From Dioscorea cayenensis subsp. rotundata (Eukaryota; Streptophyta; Magnoliopsida; Dioscoreales; Dioscoreaceae), in assembly GCF_009730915.1 (NCBI RefSeq), contig NC_052474.1, positions 2,329,501-2,393,500 of the forward strand: a stretch of DNA of 64,000 bases. Reading direction: 5' to 3'. The position numbers and the translations under genes are program-made. Of this stretch, positions 27,501-37,784 are shown piece by piece. Position 1 is the stretch's first letter. Each line of letters opens with the position of its first letter. Under the pieces are notes generated by a model. It ran no database searches, was not told the origin of the DNA, and saw nothing but the letters and a program-made list of their open reading frames with translations.

Positions 27501-28241
27501 TCAAAGTTTTAGACTCCGTTGGACATAAACGAGATAGTGATCAAATGCTTACGAGTATATTTACATAAAAATCTTAATCAAGATTTTATCATAAATTTCT
27601 TTAATAAAAATCAAAGGATTAAAAAAATGAATAAATAAATAGCCAGATAAACTTGTAAGCCTAGCAGAGACCCCTCAAGCCATCTTTCTATCTCTCACAC
27701 AGATATCTATCTTTTAGTTTATAACAGTGATTATATCCATGGTATAATTATAATATTATTTTATCCGCATCAATAAACTCTTCATACCTCGCGCACTGTC
27801 TATAACAATCAGTCTCTCCTCTCAAATTTTTTGCATTTAAGGGTAAATAAAAAAATATTATTTATTAATTTAATTTTTTTATTTGCAGGTTTCTTATTAA
27901 CATTGATATTTAATTCAGTTCAAAAAATAGAACTTACAAATGTTTTTTTTACATATATAAATTTTGAGTTTAATATTTTTTGTTTAAATTATCTAAACCT
28001 CTCATTGGAAGAACTCTATTGACGTAAAATATAAAGTATAATTTTCATTTCATTATATTATAAGGGTGTATCTGTAATTTTATACTTTTGCAAGGACGTA
28101 CATGTGAAAAAAAACCAAAGTAACAACTAACAAGTCAGCACTGTTTAACTCGGATTTATAAACATCAGATCCGAATCCGACCCGTTACTGCCACCAATCT
28201 CAGCCGTTGGATTCTCTAGGTCATTTGGAGAGGCGCAAATA

Positions 28242-28305
28242 AAACCCTAGCCAAACATATCAATTTCTTCTTCTCTCTCATTGCGCTGAGGGCGCTAAAA
28301 CCCTA
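28242..28305 (+). promoter_or_regulatory. Two telo-box motifs in the NOG1 promoter
   Basis: AAACCCTA occurs at 28242-28249 and 28298-28305, just upstream of the likely first (non-coding) exon. Telo boxes of this sequence are typical of plant genes for ribosomal proteins and ribosome biogenesis. This agrees with the product of the gene that follows. Confidence 0.7.
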
Positions 28306-29669
28306 GGCGATTGATCCTTCGTGGTGCGGCGACGACAGGGCGGTGGTCTTCGGAGCGGAGTAGAGCCATTTCGAATCTCGTGGTAATATTCTCCCTTCAT
28401 TGCCGATCCTTTTGATCAAATTTTTATTTTTCCTTTTTTTGATTTTGATTTATGCGAAGTTTTTCTTTTGATTGGTTTCTATCTCATCGAAAGATGAGAA
28501 TTTATCATGTAATTTGTGAATTATTCGATTTGATAGAGGAACAACATGAGATTAATCGGTTCAGTTGCTAACTATTTGGTTCTGATTTTTTTTTTTTAAG
28601 CTAATTGCATCAAATGTAAGTGCTGACTTAGTTCTTCTCTTGGATCATTGCCTTTAAGATTTATTTTTATTGAAATCTCTGTGAGTTCGTTGTGAGGATT
28701 TCTTGATTTTGGAAGCACAAGTATCACATGAGTATCTGTTACACCAGTGTTGAATATTTTGATATTATTGCAAACATCTTTGCTGTCTTTTATTATGAGA
28801 AAGATACGCTATTTTGATGTTGTATGGGTGAAGGTGAAAATTTAATTCGGGAAAAATTTTTGAAGCTTAGAACTTGTTAGAGTTGTGGAATAAGCAACAT
28901 GGATGTTTCCAGCATTTATAAATTTTTATCATACGGGTCTTCAATGAGTATTAATGGGTGATGCATACTATAAATTGGATTCGAGTCCCGAGCATGTTGT
29001 CTGTCATGTTTCCCTGAGATGTAGTTATAGAGTTCATTTTACTTACTCTTAGAAAAATTCATTGTATATATATCAGAGAACTCCAACTACAAAACTAAGC
29101 AAGCACACCATCTACATTGTTGATCTTCTCCTACTCGACCTTTTTAATTGAATAACCTATCACTGTTAGGAACTTGAAATTCAACTTAGTACTAGGTAGA
29201 GGAGGTAGGAGATCAACGTGCGTGCTTTGTGTTCTTTCTTATTTTTGGTAGATAATGCTTTTTCTTAGACTAAATCTTTAGAGTTTGATGTCTAATTTAT
29301 GTTCTTGGTATTCTTCTTAAGTGATTAATTTTTGTTTACCTTATCCATCATGAATTATTTTCATTGTCTGTCCTTCTTTTGGTAATGGGAATCTAACTGA
29401 AGGACTCATATATATGGTATGGCATTTTTTTTTGTTCTTTTCTTTCTTCTTCTTTGCATGGACAGTCTTTGGTTTGTTTATTTAATATGAGACAAAAACG
29501 ATAACATTTTGGCATGCCAGATGCCATCTGTGGTTATTGTCAAAAATGATTGTATGAGGTTCTGTGATGGCTTTTTGTTTGTATTGTTATTATTATGTAT
29601 CTTTTTCATGTGTTCCTTGATCCGGATTAGTCTTGGTAGCTCTTTACTTACATTTTTACCCCACTTTGC
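28306..29669 (+). promoter_or_regulatory. NOG1 leader exon and 1.3-kb leader intron
   Basis: A GC-richer leader ends in 'tctcgtg/gtaata' (donor near 28383). The intron closes at 'ccccactttgcag' (29669), 41 bases before the ATG. The intron carries a partly paired inverted repeat (29098-29230) described under findings. Confidence 0.6.
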
Positions 29670-29710
29670 AGGCGCTGATATAATTTGCAGCTGAAAGATA
29701 TACTGACAAG

Positions 29711-31735
29711 ATGGTGCAGTACAATTTTAAGAAAATCACTGTAGTCCCATCTGGGAAGGAGTTCGTTGATATCATCCTCTCCCGCACGCAACGTCAAACC
29801 CCAACAGTGGTGCACAAGGGTTATGCTATATCTCGCCTGCGCGCTTTCTATATGCGCAAGGTTAAGTTCACCCAACAGAATTTTAATGAGAAACTCTCCA
29901 CTATCATTGAGGAATTTCCCCGATTGGATGACATCCATCCGTTCTATGGGGATCTCTTACATGTTCTTTACAATAAAGACCACTACAAGCTTGCTCTTGG
30001 CCAGATTAACACTGCAAGAAATATCATCAAGAAGATTTCAAATGATTATATTAGGCTGCTTAAGTATGGAGATTCTCTTTATAGATGTAAATGCTTGAAG
30101 GTCGCTGCCCTTGGCAGGATGTGCACTGTTATAAAGCGAATTGGACCTAGCTTGGCATATTTGGAGCAGATACGACAGCATATGGCTAGGCTTCCTTCGA
30201 TAGACCCCAATGTTCGCACAATCTTGATCTGTGGATACCCCAATGTTGGTAAGAGCTCCTTCATAAATAAGATAACTAGGGCTGATGTTGATGTCCAACC
30301 TTATGCTTTCACAACAAAGTCTCTCTTTGTTGGTCACACTGACTACAAGTATCTCCGCTATCAAGTCATCGACACACCTGGTATCCTAGATCGCCCTTTC
30401 GAGGACAGGAACATTATTGAGATGTGCAGCATCACTGCCTTGGCACATTTGAAGGCTGCTATTTTGTTCTTTCTGGACATATCTGGATCATGTGGATACA
30501 CCATTGCACAACAAGCTGCACTCTTCCATAGCATCAAGTCTCTGTTCATGAACAAACCCTTAGTTATAGTTTGCAACAAGATTGATCTGCAGCCAATGGA
30601 GGGGCTATCAGAGGATGATATGAAGTTGGTCATGGAGATGAAAAACGATGCTTTGAAAACTGTTATTGCCCAAGGCGGTGAGCCAAAGGATAATGAAGTC
30701 TTGCTAACTATGAGTACATTGACTGATGATGGAGTAATCGGTGTCAAGAATACTGCTTGTGAGAGGCTATTGGATCAGAGGGTGGAGATGAAGATGAAAT
30801 CAAAGAAGATAAATGATTGTTTGAACAGGTTCCATGTTGCAATTCCCAAGCCACGCGACACAAAGGAGCGGCCTCCTTGTATACCTCAGGCAGTTTTGGA
30901 AGCTCAAGCTCGTGGTAATGCAGCTGCTGTGGAAAAGAAGAAGCTTGAGAAAGATTTGGAAAATGAGAATGGTGGAGCAGGTGTCTACTCTGCCAGCCTT
31001 AAAAAGCACTATATATTGGCTGATGCTGAATGGAAGGAAGACAATATGCCTGAGATTTTAGATGGGCACAATGTGTATGATTTCATGGATCCAGATATCT
31101 TGCAAAGGTTGGAGGAGTTGGAGAGAGAAGAGGGGGTTCGCCTTGAGGCAGAGGCCGACGAAGATGCTTTTGAAATTGATGGCATGGAATTGACCCCTGA
31201 GGAGAAAGAAGCACTAGCAGAAATCCGGAAAAAGAAGAGCTTACTTATCCAGGAGCATAGGATGAAAAAGAGCACTGCTGAAAGCCGCCCTACTGTCCCA
31301 AGAAAGTTTGACAAAGACAAGAAATTTACCACTGAGAGAATGGGAAGGCAGCTTTCTTCCTTGGGGTTGGACCCAACTGCAGCCATGGACCGTGCTCGTA
31401 GCCGCTCTGTTTCGAAGAGAGGTCGCAAAAGAGAGAGGTCAGCTGCTGGGGCTGGTGAGGCGATGGACATTGACACTGAGCAATCTAGCAAGAAACTGAG
31501 GTCAAGGTCAAGGTCACGGTCACGATCTCAGTCACGACCACCGGGTGAAGTTGCCCCTGGAGAAGGATTTAAGGACTCTGCCCAGAAATTGAAGGCACTC
31601 AAGATAGGAAAGAAGGCTGTTAAGGGGAGGAATAAGGCTGCTCGCCGTGGAGAGGCGGACAGGGTCATCCCTAACTTGAAGCCAAAGCACTTGTTTTCTG
31701 GAAAACGTTCTATTGGGAAAACCAGCAGGCGTTGA
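29711..31735 (+). CDS. NOG1: NOG1 nucleolar GTP-binding protein (60S ribosome biogenesis)
   Basis: A single intact coding exon of 674 residues, the usual NOG1 length. NOG1 is an Obg-type GTPase that rides on pre-60S ribosomal particles in the nucleolus and is needed for large-subunit assembly. A helical N-terminal domain (about 1-165) precedes the G domain. P-loop GYPNVGKS is near residues 175-182, DTPG near 220 and NKID near 289. A characteristic C-terminal region follows (KKHYILADAEWKEDNMPEIL and DFMDPDIL), then a basic tail with an Arg-Ser repeat near residues 596-612. The start is supported by the leader intron and by homologous ends (MVQYNFKKI). There is no frameshift over 2 kb, in contrast to several neighbours. 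Confidence 0.97.
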   Translation: MVQYNFKKITVVPSGKEFVDIILSRTQRQTPTVVHKGYAISRLRAFYMRKVKFTQQNFNEKLSTIIEEFPRLDDIHPFYGDLLHVLYNKDHYKLALGQINTARNIIKKISNDYIRLLKYGDSLYRCKCLKVAALGRMCTVIKRIGPSLAYLEQIRQHMARLPSIDPNVRTILICGYPNVGKSSFINKITRADVDVQPYAFTTKSLFVGHTDYKYLRYQVIDTPGILDRPFEDRNIIEMCSITALAHLKAAILFFLDISGSCGYTIAQQAALFHSIKSLFMNKPLVIVCNKIDLQPMEGLSEDDMKLVMEMKNDALKTVIAQGGEPKDNEVLLTMSTLTDDGVIGVKNTACERLLDQRVEMKMKSKKINDCLNRFHVAIPKPRDTKERPPCIPQAVLEAQARGNAAAVEKKKLEKDLENENGGAGVYSASLKKHYILADAEWKEDNMPEILDGHNVYDFMDPDILQRLEELEREEGVRLEAEADEDAFEIDGMELTPEEKEALAEIRKKKSLLIQEHRMKKSTAESRPTVPRKFDKDKKFTTERMGRQLSSLGLDPTAAMDRARSRSVSKRGRKRERSAAGAGEAMDIDTEQSSKKLRSRSRSRSRSQSRPPGEVAPGEGFKDSAQKLKALKIGKKAVKGRNKAARRGEADRVIPNLKPKHLFSGKRSIGKTSRR

Positions 31736-32819
31736 GGTATGTGACAGAATATATTATGTTCACTTGTGGTTTGCTGTGTTGGGATTTATATCTATGTATT
31801 TTTGTGGAGTCGCTGCTGAAGTTCTCTTGTGTTGCTTTTATTTCAGAAAACATCATTACAATTGTGTTACTGCGGAGCTGTATTTCACTGCTTTCTGTTG
31901 TCTTACTGTGGCAAGAACAAGATGGGAGTATTTATGGAGTTTTGATCAACGTACCGATTAGAGAACAATCTTTCTTTCTTTTCTTTTTTCTTTTTTCCTT
32001 TTTTTTATTTTTTCTTTTGCAAATTTGATGAGTATTTTTGCTGTGTGACATATGTTGTGATATTCTCTATTATTGTTTTAATGTCTTTGATGACGGACTC
32101 TCTCTTCTATAACCAGACTTGTGCTATTGTTTTCAAACAGAAGCTCTTTTGTAAGGTTGAAATATTAAAATATTTTATGATGAATTTTTGTTCACGGAAA
32201 TTTTTGTAAATGATGTGCTAGTGCCCAAATCTGTTGAGCAAGTTGTTTATACATGGTTAATTTCTGGTTTATTTAAATTGCTCGTTTATTCATTCTTGTA
32301 CCATCAGCTGTATGCATTGCATTCATTTGACATCAGTACGTTTCTGTGATTATAATCAATCTATTCTTGTTGGTTGGGAACTTGGGACTTTGTGATGAAT
32401 TTTATTGAATGTTGCACGTTTGTGGTTGAACTTCTACTTAAAATAAAATATTTCATCTGTTTGATTGGACCAAATGAATTCGGTGTGATGTTTACAGCTA
32501 ACTAATTCTACAACAAAACTCTCATAATTGGCTTCTCTAATTGAATCGTATATATACTATATGCTAAATTTATCTAAATTTTAAATAAAAATTGAGGAAA
32601 TTTTTTGGGCAAAGAAAATATTATCTTAATATAAAAAAAAAAAGGATATTGCTTGGACTTATTATATCTTGCATGTGTTTTTCTACTTGTATATTTAAGT
32701 TTTTCTTTATTGATATAAACTTAAATTTTCTTTTTATGTTTGGCTTTATTTGGATATGCATTTGCGATTATTTTTTGAAAATAATATCATATATATATGT
32801 ATATATATATATTTATTTA
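31736..32819. other. NOG1 3' UTR and AT-rich spacer
   Basis: The first few hundred bases look like T-rich 3' UTR. Beyond that the DNA is AT-rich with a TA microsatellite at about 32790-32812, next to a LINE tail. No gene is seen. Confidence 0.55.
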
Positions 32820-34075
32820 AAAAAAAGTGGATAAACCATAAATTTATTAAAATAAGAAGAGTTCGGAGAAATAACAGCGGTTTGAGACAACAAGAAGAAC
32901 TAGAAATAACAACAGTTTGAAATCCTCACCATAGATGAGGAGAACCACGAACAGAACAATATAAAAATAGGGATGGCAACGGGTAGGGTATGGGTAGGGT
33001 ATGCCAAAACCCTTATCCGTACCCGTAACCCCTACCCCATACCCGATCCTTACCCGCATCTTTCGCAGTAAAAAATCATACCCTTACCTTACTCCATGAG
33101 TACTGGGTATACCCGCAGGACTCGCCATTTCCAGTTGTTCAAATTATCGAATTAAATTTAAATAATAATAAAAATAAATTAATTATACATTATATTACAA
33201 TCTTTAAACGCATCCATAAATTCAAAAATTACAAGTTGATATATATTTTCGCTTATCTTAAATTATATAATCACATAAAAATCGACGCCTATTTGGGACT
33301 CAATCGGTAACTCTACCTTTTGTTTTTGTTCATGTTTAACTCATCTTGGTTTTGTTTAAAAATTTTTCATATATCTACTATTTATATTTTATATAGCTTC
33401 AAATTTTATAAATATCTAGTAATAATATCTAAGTAATATTTTGTTCTCATAAGTTATATCCAATTGATTTTTTTATTAGTATCTTATTTTTTTCATGATG
33501 TTCTTATAATTTTTTTATATTTGTTTATTTTTTAATTTAATTATGATTCTTAATATATATCTAAAATTCAATTTTGATAATATTATCAAATATAAATATA
33601 GAAATTAAATAAAAATTTAAAAATAATATATTAAGAGAAAATTTGAAGTATTATTTTCAAATTAATCACTATGAAAAAATAGATATTGAGTAAATCGTGA
33701 GTAAATGCTTTAGTTTTATAAAAATTATATATATATATGTGAGGGGAAGTGCAGAGACTGGGCTTTTACCCAAACCCCTCTCAATGGGTAAGGGTAAGGG
33801 AGTAAGGTACGGGTAGGGGTAGGGGGCATACCCTCACCCGGACCCTGCACTGCTCAAAAACCACGAGTACTCGCATCTCGGCTAAAGAGGGTAATACCCT
33901 CTTTGACCTGCACGGCACTGCATATCTCCGTCGAGTAGGTACAAATTGCCATCTCTATATAAAAGTAGTGAAGAACAACAAGAGCAGAGGAATAGAAATT
34001 TCGGATCGTAGCAAGTGCCACGTCGGGAGACATAAACCCCGCCCTAAAGAACAAATAGAAGAATTACTCCAGATC
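32820..34075 (-). mobile_element. LINE tail split by a hAT element
   Basis: The minus-strand 3' end begins at about 32820 with the complement of GGTTTATCCACTTTTTT. Its interior continues at 33958 after the inserted hAT element (32968-33957), with the same A-rich composition and short words such as 'agaacaacaagagcagag'. The outer right border is not fixed. The nesting order is clear: LINE first, hAT second. Confidence 0.5.
32968..33957. mobile_element. 990-bp non-autonomous hAT transposon
   Basis: Terminal inverted repeats TAGGGATGGCAA (32968) and TTGCCATCTCTA (ending 33957) differ by one base. They are flanked by 8-bp target-site duplications TATAAAAA (32960-32967) and TATAAAAG (33958-33965), also with one difference. 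TAG start and 8-bp duplication are diagnostic of hAT elements. The subterminal regions, about 150 bp each side, consist of runs of 'GGGTA' and 'TACCC' that can fold together. The interior is plain AT-rich and encodes no transposase, so the copy would have depended on a partner element. Confidence 0.85.
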
Positions 34076-34479
34076 AATAATGTGCGGATCAATAAGAACT
34101 ACTCCAAATTAATTATATATATATATATTTAATTAATATATAATAAGATTTTTATTATCACAATATTAATTTTTATGTTTAAAAACTTTTTATTTTTCAC
34201 AGTGATCATGGTCCCACATGACATTAAATATACAGTTGATTACTTTTTATTTTTCTTATGTTGATACCACGTGGCATACTATTAGTGGAGGAAAATGCTG
34301 GTTTGTCTGCTCCACAATGAGATCGGATGGATCACGGATGTAATTCAAAGAAACGTGCAAACGGTAGCATATATGTAAATTTGTAGACCAAGAAGGTGAG
34401 ATTCAAAAGATTGTCTTATTTAATGGCGCGGTCCTGAGATCTCTTGCATCGTGAGTATCGAACCAGAGTCAGAGTAGCA
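34076..34479. other. ACBP upstream region
   Basis: AT-rich spacer and the promoter of the acyl-CoA-binding protein gene. A CACGTGG-type word ('accacgtggcat', about 34267) is visible. The leader probably lies in the last 80-100 bases before 34480. No other feature is seen. Confidence 0.45.
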
Positions 34480-36689
34480 ATGGGTTTGAAGGTATGGATT
34501 TTTCTTCTATTTTTTTCTGAGATACTTTTTGATGTTCTTTTTCTCATACCTAATTCCACTTCGATCCAATTTTCTGTATTTTCTTCTGATTTTGGTTTAT
34601 TTTTTTGAATTTTGTTATGAATTTGTGAATCGATTTGAAGGGATTTCGATCAGAATGTTTCTATTGAGTTCTAGATCTGATCAGCTTCTCTTGAACTGAA
34701 AAGTATGTTACGATCTGTGTGATGGATCGTCAATTTCCTCCAATTTCTTTCTAGATTTTCCTAAATTTTTTTATTTTGGTCCGATCTATCTGATTCTTGG
34801 GATCGGGCTGGTAATTAGCTTGTTTTCGTGTAGAATTGCTGATTTCTTTTCATCAAACGCTAAACAGTGTTGAGTTCTTTTGCATTCGTCTCCGAGATTG
34901 TTATTTGGAGCTTAATCCTGCTTTGATTCAATGCTCTGAAAATTTTATTTGAAAGTTTTTGTACTTATTTGGATTGGCTTATAATAAACAATTTTTTTAA
35001 ATTTAGTAAAAGTGCTTATCCAGAATAAGTTAAGCATTTTTTGTATTTTCTGTTTAGATTAAACTTTTACGTGAAAAGAAGTTTATAAAAAAATAAAAGT
35101 CTGAAAAAAGCAGTTTTTTTTCTTCATAAGTCGACCAGTTTTTAATGAAGAAAAAAACTGCTTTTTCGGTTTTTTTATTTTTTTACAACTTTCGTGTTTT
35201 TGGAAAAGCCAATACAAACAATATTTTTAGAACTCAGAAGTGTTTTATTTATAAAAAAATATATTTTAGATTTTTCCAAAAACCAATCTAAACAAGATCT
35301 TTGATTGTTTGGATCATTAGAGTATGCAATCACTCGAACATGAACATGCCCTAATTGTGGGATATATTTTTGCTTTTTAACCTAATATTTGTATTTATTT
35401 TTAAAAAAAAAAAAAAACTAAAACCTCCATATGAGTCACTTAGTTTTTCAAACTCATTCACAAACTTTTATTTATTATTATATCTTGATGATTTTTTACC
35501 ACAGGAGGACTTTGAAGAGCACGCAGAGAAAGCCAAAACCCTCCCGGAGAACACGACGAACGAGAACAAGCTCATCCTTTACGGACTCTACAAGCAAGCG
35601 ACGGTTGGACCCGTGAATACAAGTATGTTTGGTTTCCTTTGGAGCAATTTGCGTATAAATATTTATATTAAAATGTTTTTAGTTATTTATAATGCACATG
35701 CACTGAATAGTTTGTGCTTAGAGTGAAAAGAGATCAATGTGTTACTTTAAATCAATGATTGGTTTGCTTAACTTTTTATGATTATGTTTAGTAATTTTTA
35801 ACGGTAGGATTTAGGTTGCACACTGTCCAAGGGCATAAACTGCTTTTTACTGTGACATTTACTGTTAAAAGATGATCTTTTAAGTTTAAGTGTGTAATTT
35901 GTTCAACATGTTATCATGGTTTTTTATTTTAAGGGAAAAAAATAGTACCATCATCTAACATTATCTTCTTGCAAATAATGTTTGCATGGTTGGGATTCGG
36001 AGTTTATATGATTATATGAACTCTTACCTGAAAGTGAAGTGTTTATCTAAATCCAGTTTTAGTGTTAAATTGTGAGACTTTGTGTTCCTGGACCGCCAAA
36101 TATGAATATCCAAACATCTCCCACTAAACACCACCTAAAAAAAATTATATAACCTTGATTTTATATTTCTTCATTACTTGCAATTATTCCTGAGCCTGAG
36201 GCCAGCCTATGCAATGCCAATGTCTCCTGCCACCTCTTTATGCTGCCATGTGATCCTTTTGCATGATTTCATGCCAATTACTGTTTGAGTTTGTGGTTAG
36301 GATTCCATTAAGCATGCTAATTAATGTTTGAAAATGATTTTCAATAGTCTCTAGTCCAGTCTTGCACATGTATTTCAGTGTCTTATCTTAGATTTATACA
36401 TTCTTTGATTAAACATCCAGGCCGTCCGGGTGTGTTTAGCCAGAGGGAAAGATACAAGTGGGATGCCTGGAAAGCAGTAGAAGGTATTTAAAAATCAACA
36501 TACTGTGCTCTATAATAGTGTGATTTGGATCCTGTTTTTATTATTATTATTATTTTTGAATAAAGTTTATTATTAAATTTAATGATGCATTGCGTTTTGG
36601 AACCAGGCAAGTCAAAGGAGGAAGCAATGGGTGACTACATCACTAAGGTGAAGCAATTGCAGGAAGAGGCTGCAGCTGCAACTGCTTAA
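34480..36689 (+). CDS. ACBP: Small cytosolic acyl-CoA-binding protein
   Basis: Four exons (34480-34491, 35505-35622, 36421-36483 and 36607-36689) give 91 residues, the standard length of the ten-kilodalton ACBP class. The first exon holds only four codons (MGLK). The protein is one acyl-CoA-binding four-helix bundle with the signature LYGLYKQATVG, then RPGVFSQRERYKWDAWKAVEG and KSKEEAMGDYITKVKQL. These contain the conserved Tyr and Lys residues that contact CoA and acyl groups. The protein carries long-chain acyl-CoA esters in the cytosol, buffering pools for lipid synthesis and turnover. All phases match and no frameshift is present. Intron 1 contains a foldback MITE (34964-35296). Confidence 0.95.
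34964..35296. mobile_element. Foldback MITE in ACBP intron 1
   Basis: The whole segment is one long imperfect hairpin. Outer ends are CTTATTTGGATTGGCTT and, inverted, AACCAATCTAAACAAG. The core has near-perfect arms AAAGCAGTTTTTTTTCTTCAT and ATGAAGAAAAAAACTGCTTT around 35103-35167. Long arms with no coding capacity fit a MITE of the foldback kind. No target-site duplication is certain. Confidence 0.65.
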
Positions 36690-37784
36690 AAAAGTAAACT
36701 TGTTCTCCCCAGGGAAACAGTATGAACTTTATTGTAACTTTATTTATCAGCTCTATTTCTCTCCATCACCGGTGTTACTTTTATGGCACCATCGAACGCT
36801 TGTGTTCCTATTTATAAACATGATGCATCTGATTAAGTGATCTGTTACTGTTTAAATTAAGGAGTGTTTAGCTTAATACTCAGACAAGTTACATAAAAAA
36901 TGCAATATATCTAGGTGTAGTTCTGTACATACTTAGGCAAAAGTCTCAAAGAAGGCTTGTTAAACTGAACACCTTACTAAGAAAGAAAACAAGGGTAAAT
37001 TTTTGAGGTGATTGTGTTATGACATGACGGATTTTTATTTTGATCATTATATTTTTAATTTGTATTTTTTTTATCATCATATATTGATTTTTTTTTCACC
37101 GGGCGACGTAACAGCCGGTAATGTCATGCCATTATTTTAAAGATTATTTCATCCAAACTGGAAAGAACACCTCAACTCGATACCATGCCATTTTAATCCA
37201 AATAATCTTTTTCATCAGTTTGCCGGTGAGTTCTTTTTTCTTTGTGACATGATATAGGACTGGCGTGCCTAGTATAGTTGGATTGTGAAAACACTTTAAA
37301 ATAATGTGATGTGACATCTCCAGCTGCCACCTCAGTCAAAATTATCTGAAAATCCATGAGTGCCAGCCCGGTAAAAAAAAAATCATGTACATGAAGATCA
37401 ATAAAAAACAAATTAAAACTCAATACTCAATGATCAAAATAAAAATCACTTCCTCAAAAATTTACCCGAGAAAATAATGGACCCCCTTAACCACTTTTAC
37501 ATCTCGTACTACCACGTTCATTTTTACCACTGAATGGTGTGCATTCCAACCATTCTGTCAAAACTTACAAGAAGAACTAGAGATTACGTCATATCTACAA
37601 GAGTATATGGATTATTTAAGAACCAGTTACTCAGTTATCATCATCATATTTACATAATAGAGCGAGCCCAGTTTCTCTAATCACCTAATCAGTGTCTGTC
37701 TCATCCTCAAGTCAAATTAGTCAAGCTAGAGTTGAGAGATCACAAGCTGATGAACCATGTTAGAGAGACATAATCAGGCCAAGC
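36690..37784. other. Spacer between ACBP and the coiled-coil gene
   Basis: ACBP 3' UTR, a Mutator-type MITE (36993-37467) and the 3' UTR of the minus-strand coiled-coil gene. Nothing else is recognised. Confidence 0.6.
36993..37467. mobile_element. MITE with long terminal inverted repeats, Mutator-like
   Basis: The left end starts GGGTAAATTTTTGAGG, and the right end is its exact complement, CCTCAAAAATTTACCC. Similarity of the two arms continues for about 100 bp ('tttttattttgatcat', 'ttttaatttgt', 'accgg'). Long inverted ends starting GGGTAAATT are common in non-autonomous Mutator-like elements. A 9-bp duplication expected for that class could not be recognised with confidence. The middle (about 37110-37370) is unrelated single-copy-like DNA. 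Confidence 0.7.

Larger units (their letters stand above)
25946..28240. other. Spacer between germin-like and NOG1 genes, repeat-rich
   Basis: TA-rich tracts (26140-26160), an AAT microsatellite (about 26214-26240), a probable CACTA remnant (26320-26665), a TA microsatellite (27169-27210) and a minus-strand LINE tail (27211-27500) fill most of it. The remainder is AT-rich and shows no gene. Confidence 0.55.

Noticed and set aside
31009-31491. 160-codon Ser-rich minus-strand frame
   Set aside because: Exact antisense of the charged C-terminal part of NOG1.
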